DNA from: Ignavibacteriota bacterium
GTDB lineage: Bacteria; Bacteroidota; Ignavibacteria; SZUA-365
DNA: 64,000 nucleotides
Reading direction: 5' to 3'
Assembly (NCBI GenBank): GCA_016218045.1
Contig: JACRFB010000059.1
Coordinates: 1-64,000, forward strand
The translations under genes were made by a program, and so were the position numbers. This document shows, piece by piece, positions 43,806-52,537 of this stretch. Position 1 is the first letter of the stretch. The number at the start of each line of letters is the position of its first letter. The notes under the pieces are model-generated. The model was given only the letters and a program-made list of their open reading frames with translations, was not told where the DNA came from and did not search any database.

Positions 43806-45434
43806 ATGAGCGATCTTCTTCTTCAGATACATCCAACGGTGCAGGCGGCGGCAGGACCGCTGCTTCTCATCATCATGGACGGATACGGCATTGGGAAAAA
43901 CTATCCCGGCAACGCGGTGGCCAATGCGCATACACCACATTTGGACGAGTATTTCTCGCGCGGGCTGTACACACAACTGCGCGCGCATGGACCCGCAGTG
44001 GGCCTGCCCAGCGACGACGACATGGGCAACAGCGAAGTGGGTCACAATGCGCTCGGCGCCGGACGCATCTTCGCGCAGGGCGCGAAGCTGGTGAACGCCG
44101 CCATCGCCGACCGCAGCATCTTTAGTTCGAAACACTGGCGCGCCATCGTCGAACGGCAGCAGAAGGGCGGTACATTGCACTTCGTGGGCCTGCTCTCCGA
44201 CGGCAACGTCCACTCGCATATATCGCATCTGTACGCCATGCTCGAACGCGCCGCTGCTGAAGGAGTTGCGACAGTGCGCATCCATACCCTTCTCGACGGC
44301 CGCGATGTCGGTGAAAAATCCGCGCTCGACTATGTGCTGCCCCTCGAGCAGAAACTCGCCGAGTATTCGGCGCGCCCGGGATTTTCGTACGCCATCGCGT
44401 CCGGCGGCGGACGTATGAACGTGACCATGGACCGCTACAACGCCGACTGGCGCATCGTCGAACGCGGATACCGCGCGCATGTGCAAGGCGTCGGACGCGC
44501 CTTCCCTTCCGCATCGGAAGCCGTGCGCACCTACTACGCCGAGGATCCGTCCATGACGGATCAGTACATGGACTCTTTCGTCGTGGCCGATAATACCGGA
44601 CCTGTAGGTCCGATTCGTGACGGCGACAGCGTCATCTTCTTCAATTTCCGCGGCGACCGCGCGATCGAATTTTCACGCGCATTGACCGAAAAGGAATTCG
44701 CGGAATTCGACCGCGGTCCGCTGCCCGACGTCTATTACGCGGGCATGATGGAATACGACGGCGACATGCACATCCCGCCGCATTACCTCGTCGAACCGCC
44801 GAGCATCGACCGCACATTGAGCCAGTATCTCTGCGGCACGGGCGTGACGAGTTTTGCGATCTCCGAGACGCAGAAGTACGGGCACGTGACATACTTCTGG
44901 AACGGCAATAACAGCGGCTATATCGACGAGCGCCTCGAACGTTTCGTCGAGATTCCTTCCGACCGTATCGAGTTCGACAAGGCGCCGCGCATGAAGGCGG
45001 CGGAGATCACCGACGCGACACTCGCGGCGCTCGACAGCGGGAGCTATCGCTTCCTGCGTGTCAACTATGCGAATGGCGACATGGTCGGGCACACGGGCAA
45101 TTATGCAGCGGCCGTGGAAGCTGTCGAGACCGTGGACGCCGGCGTTGCACGCCTCGTACAAAAGACGCTGGCGCTGGGCGGCATCGTGGTCATCACCGCC
45201 GACCACGGCAACTCCGACGAAATGTTCACCGAGAAAAACGGCGTGCGCACACCAAAGACCAGCCACACGCTGAACCCTGTGCCGTTCTGCATTCTCGACT
45301 CTCGCCCGCAGCCGCCGTACAGACTCGCGTCCGTGCCCTCCGCCGGTCTCGCCAATGTCGCATCGACACTCTGTAATCTCCTCGGCTATACTGCTCCGTC
45401 GGAGTACGAACCGTCGCTCATTCAGCCCGTATAA
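43806..45434 (+). CDS. gpmI: 2,3-bisphosphoglycerate-independent phosphoglycerate mutase
   Basis: A 542-aa cofactor-independent mutase, interconverting 3- and 2-phosphoglycerate in glycolysis through a phosphoserine intermediate with two Mn ions. Visible: [19 protein letters not shown], the catalytic serine in [62 protein letters not shown], and the metal-binding [12 protein letters not shown] and [12 protein letters not shown]. Slightly longer than the usual 510-530 residues. The ATG at 43806 is the natural start; a further ATG 30 bases upstream adds only [10 protein letters not shown]. No clear ribosome site precedes it. Confidence 0.96.
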   Translation: MSDLLLQIHPTVQAAAGPLLLIIMDGYGIGKNYPGNAVANAHTPHLDEYFSRGLYTQLRAHGPAVGLPSDDDMGNSEVGHNALGAGRIFAQGAKLVNAAIADRSIFSSKHWRAIVERQQKGGTLHFVGLLSDGNVHSHISHLYAMLERAAAEGVATVRIHTLLDGRDVGEKSALDYVLPLEQKLAEYSARPGFSYAIASGGGRMNVTMDRYNADWRIVERGYRAHVQGVGRAFPSASEAVRTYYAEDPSMTDQYMDSFVVADNTGPVGPIRDGDSVIFFNFRGDRAIEFSRALTEKEFAEFDRGPLPDVYYAGMMEYDGDMHIPPHYLVEPPSIDRTLSQYLCGTGVTSFAISETQKYGHVTYFWNGNNSGYIDERLERFVEIPSDRIEFDKAPRMKAAEITDATLAALDSGSYRFLRVNYANGDMVGHTGNYAAAVEAVETVDAGVARLVQKTLALGGIVVITADHGNSDEMFTEKNGVRTPKTSHTLNPVPFCILDSRPQPPYRLASVPSAGLANVASTLCNLLGYTAPSEYEPSLIQPV

Positions 45435-45439
45435 ACCGC

Positions 45440-45464
45440 GCGGCAGCATCAACAGTGCTGCCGC
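45440..45464 (+). terminator. Hairpin after gpmI, no T run
   Basis: GCGGCAGCA/TGCTGCCGC with a 7-base loop. Possibly a weak terminator; the next gene starts about 50 bases on. Confidence 0.4.
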
Positions 45465-45515
45465 AGTCGACTCGTTTCCCACACCCGCATCCTACCACAA
45501 ATCCGGACACGTGCC

Positions 45516-46826
45516 ATGGCCCGTTCCCTCCCCCGCCGCACCTTCCTCGGTCAGATCACACGCGGCCTCGGCGCCACGGCACTCGGCTCCGCGGCATTGG
45601 CCGGATTCTTCGACCAATTGCATGCGGCGGGACGCCGCATCGATCATCTCACGCCCGAGCAGGCAGCCGGCGATGAGGATTTCTGGTTCGAGATACAGCG
45701 GGCGTTCACCGTCACGCGCGGCATCATCAACCTCAACAACGGGGGCGTCTGTCCCTCGCCGCGCATCGTGACCGAGGCCTTTGTGCGGTACACATGGGAA
45801 CAGGAGGAGCTGCCCGCATACGTGATGTGGCAGATTCTGGAGCCGCGCGTGGAAAATGTGCGCGAAGGACTCGCGGCCATGTTCGGGACGGACAAGGAAG
45901 AGATCGCCATCACACGCAATGCGTCGGAATCCATGGAGACGCTGCTTTTCGGACTCGAGCTGCGTTCGGGTGACGAGATACTTACCTCGGCACAGGATTA
46001 TCCGCGCATGATGACAACCGTGCGCCAGCGCGAGGCGCGCGAGGGTCTGTCGCTCTCGGTCATCCCGATCGCCACACCACCCGCCGATCCGTCCGAACTG
46101 GTCGCCGCCTTCGAACGCGCGATCACAAAAAAAACCAAACTCGTCCTTATCTCGCACATCAATTTCACGAACGGACAGATCATGCCCGTGCGCGAGATCT
46201 GCGCCATGGCGCGCGCGCACGGCATCGAAACCGTGGTTGACGGCGCGCACGCGTTTGCTCATCTCAACTTCACGCAGAAGGACCTCGACTGCGATTACTT
46301 CGGCACCAGCCTGCACAAATGGCTGTACGGTCCGAAGGGCACGGGACTGCTCTACGTGCGGCGCGACAAGATCGAGCGTGTGTGGCCGCTGATGGCAGCG
46401 GAGAAGAAGCAGTCCGCCGACATCCGCAAATTCGAGGAGATCGGCACACATTCCGCGGCACCGCGCCTCGCGCTCGCCGAGGCGCTGCTGTTCCATCAGG
46501 GTATCGGACCCGCGCGCAAGGAAGAGCGCCTGCGTTTCCTCGCGCGCTACTGGATGAACCGTCTGAAGGACGTGCCCGGCGTCGTGTTCCATACATCCTT
46601 CGATGCGCGCCAGTCCTGCGCGATCGCGACGGTCGAGATCAAAGGCATAGAGCCGGGCGCTCTGCAGGGCTATCTCTTCGACAAGAAGAAAATATTCTGC
46701 ACCACGATATCGAACGAGTATTTCAAAGGCATACGGATCACACCCAACGTGTACACGACACTCGCCGAACTCGATAGATTCGTGGAGACGATGGAGCGCG
46801 TCGCGAAGTCCGGTCTGCCCAGGTGA
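45516..46826 (+). CDS. Class V aminotransferase-fold PLP enzyme with Tat signal
   Basis: A 436-aa fold-type I PLP enzyme. The N-terminus is a twin-arginine signal (PRRTFLGQITRGLGATALGS, hydrophobic ALGSAALAGFF), so it is probably exported folded to the periplasm, rare for this family. Core motifs: NLNNGGVCPSPR, TRNASESMETLLFGLEL, the cofactor aspartate in ETVVDGAHAFAHL and the Schiff-base lysine in GTSLHKWLYGPKGTGLLY. The overall pattern resembles isopenicillin-N-epimerase-like and cysteine-desulfurase-like proteins; the substrate is unknown. It lies 35 bases before rqcH and may be co-transcribed with it; a small hairpin (46826-46843, ATGGAGC/GCTCCAT) lies between. Confidence 0.9.
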   Translation: MARSLPRRTFLGQITRGLGATALGSAALAGFFDQLHAAGRRIDHLTPEQAAGDEDFWFEIQRAFTVTRGIINLNNGGVCPSPRIVTEAFVRYTWEQEELPAYVMWQILEPRVENVREGLAAMFGTDKEEIAITRNASESMETLLFGLELRSGDEILTSAQDYPRMMTTVRQREAREGLSLSVIPIATPPADPSELVAAFERAITKKTKLVLISHINFTNGQIMPVREICAMARAHGIETVVDGAHAFAHLNFTQKDLDCDYFGTSLHKWLYGPKGTGLLYVRRDKIERVWPLMAAEKKQSADIRKFEEIGTHSAAPRLALAEALLFHQGIGPARKEERLRFLARYWMNRLKDVPGVVFHTSFDARQSCAIATVEIKGIEPGALQGYLFDKKKIFCTTISNEYFKGIRITPNVYTTLAELDRFVETMERVAKSGLPR

Positions 46827-46860
46827 TGGAGCGCCAGCTCCATACACGCTGATACACCCG

Positions 46861-48534
46861 ATGCTTACGAACTGGCTGACGCTGCGCGCAATCGCGGACG
46901 AACTCGACCACCGCTACCGCGGCGCGCGTATATCCGGCTGTTTTTCACAGGAGCGCGATGTGCTCATGATCGAGCTCGAGACTGCGTCGGGCATCGAGCA
47001 TCTGCATTTCTCCGCGGGTCCGCTGCTGTTCCTCGCGCCGCATCCCGGATTCGCCCGCGCGCGGAAGAACAGCGTCGACGTCTTCGATGATACACGCGGC
47101 GCGCGTATCGAAAGTGTCGACATCGCGCGCAACGACCGTGTGGTCCGCATCCTGCTCGACACGGGCGCATCGCTGCTCTGCACGTTGTACCGTCGCGGCG
47201 CGGGCGCCGCGCTGCGCGATCCGGATGGCGCGTGTATCGCGACATTCAAACACGAGGGTCCGGGCGAAACCTTCGACTTCGACAACACCCTGCACGCGCC
47301 GGGACAGGAAGAATTCGAAGCGGCTCTCGACATCGACCCCGCACGCGAGGCGGGGCACGCGTTGCGCGCCCTGCGGCCGTATCTGAGCGGTGTTGCGGCG
47401 GCCGAGGTGTTTCATCGCGCGTTTATCGATGCCACCCGCACGTGCGGAGACCTTCGGCCCACCGAACGAATGGCGCTGGCGGTCGAACTCGGTCTCCTGC
47501 TTGAGGAGAGCGCGGGCGGGCGGGGCCATGTGTATTTCCGTGACGGTGCACCGGTCCATGTCGCACCATTGCAACTGCGTCATCTCGCGGAGTGCCGCGA
47601 CGAGACGGCCGACACCCTGTGCGACGCCGTCTTCCTCTTCGCGCGCAAGACACTTGCCGCCGGCAGCGAGGAAGGCCTGCGCCGCCGCGCGCTCGCCGCG
47701 CTCGCGCGCGAGACGTCGCGCATCGATCGTGCCATGACACATCTCGCCGAGCCGCGCGAGATTGAGCAGCGTGCCGCCGAATACGAAAAATTCGGCAACC
47801 TGCTCATGATCCACATGCACGACTATCCGGAACAACCGTGGCGCATGACTGTGCCCGACATTTTCACGGATCCCCGGCTCGTGGTGAGCATCCCGATACG
47901 GGAAACCGAGACCCTCCTCGAAAACGCGCAGCGGTATTTCGAAAAAGCGAAACACGCACGCTCGTCGATTGCATACGTGCGTGCGCGTGTGTCATATTTG
48001 CAGACGCGCGCATCCCAATTGCAGTCGCTGGCGCTCGCCATCGAAGGCGCCGAATCGGCGCGCGCGCTCAAAACCGTTTTTTCGGACCACGCGGAGCTTA
48101 TGCAGAGTCTCGGACTTACCTCGAAGGGCGACACCGACGAACGCCCTTTCCCCTTCCGCCGCTTCGTCGTAAGCGGTGGCTTCGAGGTATGGGCCGGGAA
48201 AAACAGCGCGAACAACGACGAGCTGACAGTGCGTCACGCGCGCCCGAACGACCTCTGGTTTCACGCGCGCGGTGTCGGAGGATCACACGTCGTGCTGCGC
48301 GTGCCCTCGTCGGGCGCGCCCGTCCCGCGCGAGGCGATTCGCGAAGCCGCCTCGATCGCCGCGTACTACAGCAAACATCGCAACGCAAAAACGGTGCTGG
48401 TGGCCTACACCGAAAAAAAATACGTGCGCAAACCGCGCGGCGTACCGGCCGGCACCGTGTATCTCGAGCGCGAGAAAACCATCAATGCGGAACCGCGGCT
48501 GCCCGCCTCCGCCGACACCGAACTGGAAGGATAA
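46861..48534 (+). CDS. rqcH: RqcH/NFACT-family ribosome quality-control factor
   Basis: A 557-aa NFACT protein (bacterial Rqc2/NEMF homologue). In the family it binds stalled 50S-peptidyl-tRNA and adds C-terminal alanine tails to mark the nascent chain for decay. The N-terminal NFACT-N domain opens LTNWLTLRAIADELDHRYRG and keeps an Asp-Arg pair (ARNDRVVRI, near residue 90), the position reported as essential in Bacillus RqcH. A helical, coiled-coil-rich middle (about 290-420, RRRALAALARETSRIDRAMT, ARSSIAYVRARVSYLQTRAS) and the NFACT-R domain (RPNDLWFHARGVGGSHVVLR, KYVRKPRGVPAGTVYLERE) follow. Only 3 bases separate it from the carB-type gene. Confidence 0.93.
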   Translation: MLTNWLTLRAIADELDHRYRGARISGCFSQERDVLMIELETASGIEHLHFSAGPLLFLAPHPGFARARKNSVDVFDDTRGARIESVDIARNDRVVRILLDTGASLLCTLYRRGAGAALRDPDGACIATFKHEGPGETFDFDNTLHAPGQEEFEAALDIDPAREAGHALRALRPYLSGVAAAEVFHRAFIDATRTCGDLRPTERMALAVELGLLLEESAGGRGHVYFRDGAPVHVAPLQLRHLAECRDETADTLCDAVFLFARKTLAAGSEEGLRRRALAALARETSRIDRAMTHLAEPREIEQRAAEYEKFGNLLMIHMHDYPEQPWRMTVPDIFTDPRLVVSIPIRETETLLENAQRYFEKAKHARSSIAYVRARVSYLQTRASQLQSLALAIEGAESARALKTVFSDHAELMQSLGLTSKGDTDERPFPFRRFVVSGGFEVWAGKNSANNDELTVRHARPNDLWFHARGVGGSHVVLRVPSSGAPVPREAIREAASIAAYYSKHRNAKTVLVAYTEKKYVRKPRGVPAGTVYLEREKTINAEPRLPASADTELEG

Positions 48535-48537
48535 ACC

Positions 48538-50328
48538 GTGGACATCGATACAACCGTCACTCCCGCCCTTTTGCGCACCGCCAAGGAATACGGATTTTCC
48601 GACGCGCAACTCGCCTCGATCTGGGGGTGTACAGCCGACCGCGTGCGCGCCCTGCGCGAGCAGTGGAACATCACGGCCGTCTTTAAAACCGTCGACACAT
48701 GCGCGGCGGAATTCGAGGCGTACACGCCATACTATTACTCGAGCCACGATCAGCAGAACGAGTCCACACGCAGCACACGGCGCAAGGTGATCATCCTCGG
48801 CGGCGGCCCGAACCGCATCGGGCAGGGCATCGAATTCGACTACTGCTGCGTGCACGGAGTGTTCGCCGCCCGCGAGGAGGGTTTCGAGGCGATCATGGTG
48901 AACTGCAATCCCGAGACCGTCTCGACCGATTACGACATCGCCGACAAACTGTACTTCGAACCGCTGACGCTCGAAGACGTGATGCGCATCATCGACCTCG
49001 AACAGCCCGAGGGTGTCATCGTCTCCTTCGGCGGTCAGACGCCGCTCAAGCTCGCGGCTGACCTCGCCGCGCGCGGGGTGCGCATACTCGGCACGCCCTA
49101 CGAGGGCATCGATCTCGCGGAGGACCGCGAGCGTTTCAGCGCCCTGCTCCGCGACCTCGGCATACAGTATCCGCCTGCCGGAAACGCGCGCAGCGCCGAC
49201 GAGGCGGCCGCCGTCGCGAACGAGATCGGCTATCCGGTGTTATTGCGTCCCTCCTACGTGCTTGGCGGACGCGGCATGCGCATCGTGTATTCCGAAAAGG
49301 CCCTGCGTGAATTCGTCGACGAGGCGCTTGAAATTTCCGACAATCATCCCGTGCTCATCGACAAGTTCCTCGAGGACGCGATGGAGTTCGATGTCGATGC
49401 CGTCTGCGACGGACACGAGGTGATGATCGGCGGCGTCCTGCAGCACGTGGAGGAGGCGGGAATACACAGCGGCGACAGCACCTGCGTGATGCCGCCCATG
49501 CTCAAAAAGGAATCGATCATCGAAGAACTGAAGGAAACCACCCGCCGCATCGCGCGAGGCGTGGGCGCCGTCGGCCTGATCAACGTGCAGTACGCCCTGC
49601 AGAACGACGTGATCTATGTGCTCGAGGCCAATCCGCGCGCGTCGCGCACCGTCCCCTTTATCAGCAAGGCCTCGGGAGTGCCCCTCGCGAAGATCGCGAC
49701 CAAGGTGATGCTGGGACGCACCCTCGCCGACCTCGGTGTGGTGGAGCCCGACATCCGCGACTACGTGGCCGTAAAAAAGGCGGTGTTCCCCTTCATCAAG
49801 CTCATCGGCTCGCGGCAGTTCCTCGGACCGGAAATGAAATCCACCGGCGAGGTCATGGGCATCGCCTCCACCTACGGTGCCGCCATGGCGAAAAGCCAGC
49901 TCGGTTCAGGCGCCACGCTGCCCACCGACGGCACCGTGTTTGTGTCCGTCAACCAGCGCGACAAGCGCCAGCGCACGCTCGACTTCGCGCGCGATCTGCG
50001 CGCGGCGGGCTTTGAGCTGGTGGCGACACGCGGCACATCAACCTACCTGTACGAAAACGAGGTCGAGACACGCAGCGTGCTGAAGGTGAGCGAAGGCCGG
50101 CCCGACATCGTGGATGAAATCAAGAACGGGCATGTGCAGCTCATCGTCAACACACCCGCGGGCGAGATATCCAAGGACGACGAAACACCCATCGGCATCG
50201 CGGCGCTCGCCTACAACATCCCCTATGTCACAAATGTCTCGGCGGGCATCGCCCTTCTCGACGGCATCCGCGAGGCCGGCACCGAAGCGCACGACGTGCG
50301 AAGCATTCAGGAATACCACGCGCGATAG
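48538..50328 (+). CDS. carB: Carbamoyl-phosphate synthase large subunit, C-terminal half only
   Basis: A 596-aa protein equal to roughly residues 480-1073 of a normal CarB: the end of the oligomerisation domain (LLRTAKEYGFSDAQLASIWG), the second ATP-grasp domain (ILGGGPNRIGQGIEFDYCC, MVNCNPETVSTDYDIADKLY, LLRPSYVLGGRGMRIVYSE, VIYVLEANPRASRTVPFISK) and the C-terminal MGS allosteric domain (about residues 455-590). The first ATP-grasp half, which makes carboxy-phosphate and carbamate, is not upstream, where rqcH is intact, so it must be a separate gene or be missing. Split CarB is known from Methanocaldococcus and Aquifex. The GTG start has AAGGA 7 bases upstream, inside the end of rqcH, so this is a proper gene and not a broken fragment. 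The stop TAG runs into a GGGACAGC repeat. Confidence 0.92.
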   Translation: MDIDTTVTPALLRTAKEYGFSDAQLASIWGCTADRVRALREQWNITAVFKTVDTCAAEFEAYTPYYYSSHDQQNESTRSTRRKVIILGGGPNRIGQGIEFDYCCVHGVFAAREEGFEAIMVNCNPETVSTDYDIADKLYFEPLTLEDVMRIIDLEQPEGVIVSFGGQTPLKLAADLAARGVRILGTPYEGIDLAEDRERFSALLRDLGIQYPPAGNARSADEAAAVANEIGYPVLLRPSYVLGGRGMRIVYSEKALREFVDEALEISDNHPVLIDKFLEDAMEFDVDAVCDGHEVMIGGVLQHVEEAGIHSGDSTCVMPPMLKKESIIEELKETTRRIARGVGAVGLINVQYALQNDVIYVLEANPRASRTVPFISKASGVPLAKIATKVMLGRTLADLGVVEPDIRDYVAVKKAVFPFIKLIGSRQFLGPEMKSTGEVMGIASTYGAAMAKSQLGSGATLPTDGTVFVSVNQRDKRQRTLDFARDLRAAGFELVATRGTSTYLYENEVETRSVLKVSEGRPDIVDEIKNGHVQLIVNTPAGEISKDDETPIGIAALAYNIPYVTNVSAGIALLDGIREAGTEAHDVRSIQEYHAR

Positions 50329-50362
50329 TAGAGCAGAGAGCGGGACAGCGGGAAAGAGGGAC
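50327..50362. repeat. Short GGGACAGC-type repeat after carB
   Basis: Words GAGAGCGGGACAGCGGGA begin just after the stop; the same family as the repeats near 2 kb and 4 kb. Confidence 0.7.
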
Positions 50363-50367
50363 GTGGA

Positions 50368-50823
50368 TCAGTTCCCGTCCAGCGCCACGAACTCGAGATG
50401 TGTGTGGTCGATGAGTTCCTGGATGCGGTGGATCTTGTAGGGCTTGTCGTAGATCACCCGGTGAATGCCGGTGTTCATGATCGTTTTCAGGCAATGATAA
50501 CAGGGGCTGGCGGTGACGTAGATGTCGGCGCCTTCTATCGCCACCCCGTGTTTCGCGGCTTGCGCTATCGCGTTGATCTCGGCATGGATGGTGCGGAAGC
50601 AGTTCTCCTCTTCCTCGCCGTTCGGGTTGCGCGACACATAGATCAGGCAGCCGACGTCGGTGCAATGGGGATGACCCGCGGGCGAGCCGTTGTAGCCGGT
50701 GGCGATGATGTTTTTATCCTTCACGATAACCGCGCCGATCTTCGCCCGCGTGCAGGTCGCACGCTCGGCCACGATCTTTGCGATGCTCATGAAGTATGTA
50801 TCCCAGGATTTGCGAGAGGACAT
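50368..50823 (-). CDS. dCMP deaminase (ComEB-like)
   Basis: A 151-aa zinc deaminase converting dCMP to dUMP for thymidylate synthesis. The Zn/catalytic signature is complete: HAEINAIAQA (His and catalytic Glu) and PCYHCLKT (two Cys), with RAKIGAVIVKDKNIIATGYN upstream and a further Cys/His (HPHCTDVGC) in the second zinc position typical of ComEB. The start MSSRKSWDTYFMSIAKI matches the family; the leader is the pyrimidine-rich repeat ACTCCTAACTCCTTC on the sense strand and contains no Shine-Dalgarno. It is convergent with carB and divergent from the PhoH gene. Confidence 0.93.
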   Translation of the reverse strand: MSSRKSWDTYFMSIAKIVAERATCTRAKIGAVIVKDKNIIATGYNGSPAGHPHCTDVGCLIYVSRNPNGEEEENCFRTIHAEINAIAQAAKHGVAIEGADIYVTASPCYHCLKTIMNTGIHRVIYDKPYKIHRIQELIDHTHLEFVALDGN

Positions 50824-50827
50824 TGGT

Positions 50828-51024
50828 GAAGGAGTTAGGAGTTGGGATCTAGGAGTTGGATTAGGGACGGGTGAAACCTTTACTTGAAGTATGACACTGG
50901 GAATATAGTGGAACGAATGGTCCATTGGTACCCGTCATTTCCGATCTAGCGCCTGATTCCGTATCCTACTGCGAAGACCACCAACAGACTCTTCGATTCT
51001 CACTCCCTACTCCCTACTCCAAAG
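50828..51024. repeat. Repeat arms filling a divergent promoter gap
   Basis: Plus-strand purine arm GGAGTTAGGAGTTGGG (50828-50875) and pyrimidine arm CTCCCTACTCCCTACTCC (51001-51020); they lie directly before the start codons of the two divergent genes. The 125 bases between contain no repeat and probably hold the promoters. Confidence 0.75.
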
Positions 51025-51030
51025 TCCGCC

Positions 51031-52362
51031 ATGGCCCGTCCGCCCGTCAAGCTGTTTGTCATAGACACCAACGTGATCCTACACGACAGTTCCTGCGTGT
51101 ATCAATTCGACGAACACGACGTGGCGATTCCCATCGCGGTGCTGGAGGAATTGGATCACTTCAAAAAGGGCAATGAAATCCTGAATTTCCATGCCCGGGA
51201 ATTCGCGCGTTCGCTCGACGCGCTGAGCGGGGAGAAGCTGTTCGAGGACGGTCTGAAAATCGGTCCGAAGAAGGGCCGCATATCCGTGCGTCTCGACGAG
51301 GAGTTCCATCCGGACCTGCGCCTGAGCTTTGCGCCCGACAGGCCCGACCACCGCATACTCAACACGGCCTACCACCTTGCGCAGCAGCATCCGAAGCGCA
51401 CCGTGATATTGGTGTCGAAGGACGTGAACCTGCGCATGAAAGCGAAGGCCGTGGGCCTCACCGCGCAGGATTACAAGACCGACCGCGTCAAGGACATCGA
51501 CACGCTCTACACCGGCAGGCGCGTGCTGGAACACGTCGACGACGACGCCATCGACCGCATGTACCAGTTGCCCTATGAGGTGGACGCCGCGGAGGTGGAG
51601 CATGGATCCACCTTCCGCCCGAACGAGTTTTTTATCCTGCGTAACGGCAAAAAATCGGCGCTCGCCACCTATCACAATCCGAGCGGCATGCTGCGGCGCG
51701 TGGACAAGGTGACGGCCTACGGCATCACCCCGCGGAATTCCGAGCAGACCTTCGCCCTGCATGCCCTGCTCGATCCCGATGTGCAGCTCGTGACGGTAAG
51801 CGGCAAGGCGGGCACTGGAAAAACCTTGCTCGCGCTCGCCGCGGCACTCGAGCGCAAGAAGCAGTACCGCCAGATCTACCTCGCGCGGCCCATCGTGCCG
51901 CTCAGCAACAAGGACCTCGGCTTCCTGCCCGGTGACATTCAGTCCAAGCTCGATCCGTACATGCAGCCCCTGTTTGATAATCTCGGGGTGATTCAGAATC
52001 AGTTCCCCGAGACCGACGTCAAACACCGTCGCATCAAGGAACTGCTCAACGAGGAGAAGCTGGTCATTTCACCGCTGGCCTACATCCGCGGGCGCAGTCT
52101 TGTGAACATCTACTTCATCGTCGACGAGGCGCAGAATCTCACGCCGCACGAGATTAAAACCATCATCACCCGCGCGGGCGAAGGCACGAAATTCGTCTTT
52201 ACCGGCGACATCTTCCAGATCGACCATCCGTATCTCGACACACTGTCCAACGGCCTGAGCTACCTGATCGACAAAATGCAGGGACAGCGCCTCTACGCCC
52301 ACGTCACGTTGGAAAAGGGCGAACGGTCGGAACTCGCGGAACTTGCGTCGGATCTTTTATAG
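51031..52362 (+). CDS. PIN-PhoH fusion ATPase/nuclease (PhoH2-like)
   Basis: A 443-aa two-domain protein. N-terminal PIN nuclease domain: [15 protein letters not shown] with acidic residues, then [11 protein letters not shown] and the later [17 protein letters not shown]-terminal PhoH ATPase domain: Walker [38 protein letters not shown], Walker [18 protein letters not shown] and the sensor-like [14 protein letters not shown]. Family members (YlaK, PhoH2) are RNA helicase/RNases proposed to act in RNA turnover; some are paired with PhoAT antitoxins, none seen here. The ATG at 51031 has no Shine-Dalgarno; the leader is CTCCCTA repeat. Confidence 0.92.
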   Translation: MARPPVKLFVIDTNVILHDSSCVYQFDEHDVAIPIAVLEELDHFKKGNEILNFHAREFARSLDALSGEKLFEDGLKIGPKKGRISVRLDEEFHPDLRLSFAPDRPDHRILNTAYHLAQQHPKRTVILVSKDVNLRMKAKAVGLTAQDYKTDRVKDIDTLYTGRRVLEHVDDDAIDRMYQLPYEVDAAEVEHGSTFRPNEFFILRNGKKSALATYHNPSGMLRRVDKVTAYGITPRNSEQTFALHALLDPDVQLVTVSGKAGTGKTLLALAAALERKKQYRQIYLARPIVPLSNKDLGFLPGDIQSKLDPYMQPLFDNLGVIQNQFPETDVKHRRIKELLNEEKLVISPLAYIRGRSLVNIYFIVDEAQNLTPHEIKTIITRAGEGTKFVFTGDIFQIDHPYLDTLSNGLSYLIDKMQGQRLYAHVTLEKGERSELAELASDLL

Positions 52363-52382
52363 ACGACCTATGCGTGGTTGTG

Positions 52383-52398
52383 AACGAATCCGTTCGTT
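52383..52398 (+). terminator. Small hairpin after the PhoH gene
   Basis: AACGAA, loop TCCG, TTCGTT followed by TG; too short to be sure it terminates. Confidence 0.3.
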
Positions 52399-52408
52399 TG
52401 ATCTACGC

Positions 52409-52528
52409 AGCGCGGTGTCAGGAGACAGGATTCAGGAGACAGGAGGGATCACCCGACATTCTCCCTCCTGGATCCTAACTCCTCACTCCTTGCTCCTATG
52501 TCCTAGTTCCTAGCTCCTCCTCAATTCC
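52409..52528. repeat. Purine arm and pyrimidine arm of short repeats
   Basis: Plus-strand AGGAGACAGG words (52418-52447), which share the GGAGACAGGA core with 11830 and 15056, then CTCCTGG/CTCCTAA/CTCCTTG words (52460-52528) leading into the GroES-like gene. Confidence 0.85.
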
Positions 52529-52537
52529 AGACCGCAC

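Noticed and set aside
42400-43836. 478-aa extended form of Pta
   Set aside because: The extra 150 residues are translation of repeats (PSPVPR, SGTAGER). The family N-terminus begins at 43386.
48538-48720. CarB C-half as a frameshifted remnant of a full gene
   Set aside because: The upstream sequence is an intact rqcH with its stop 3 bases before the GTG, and the GTG has a ribosome site, so it is a separate gene.
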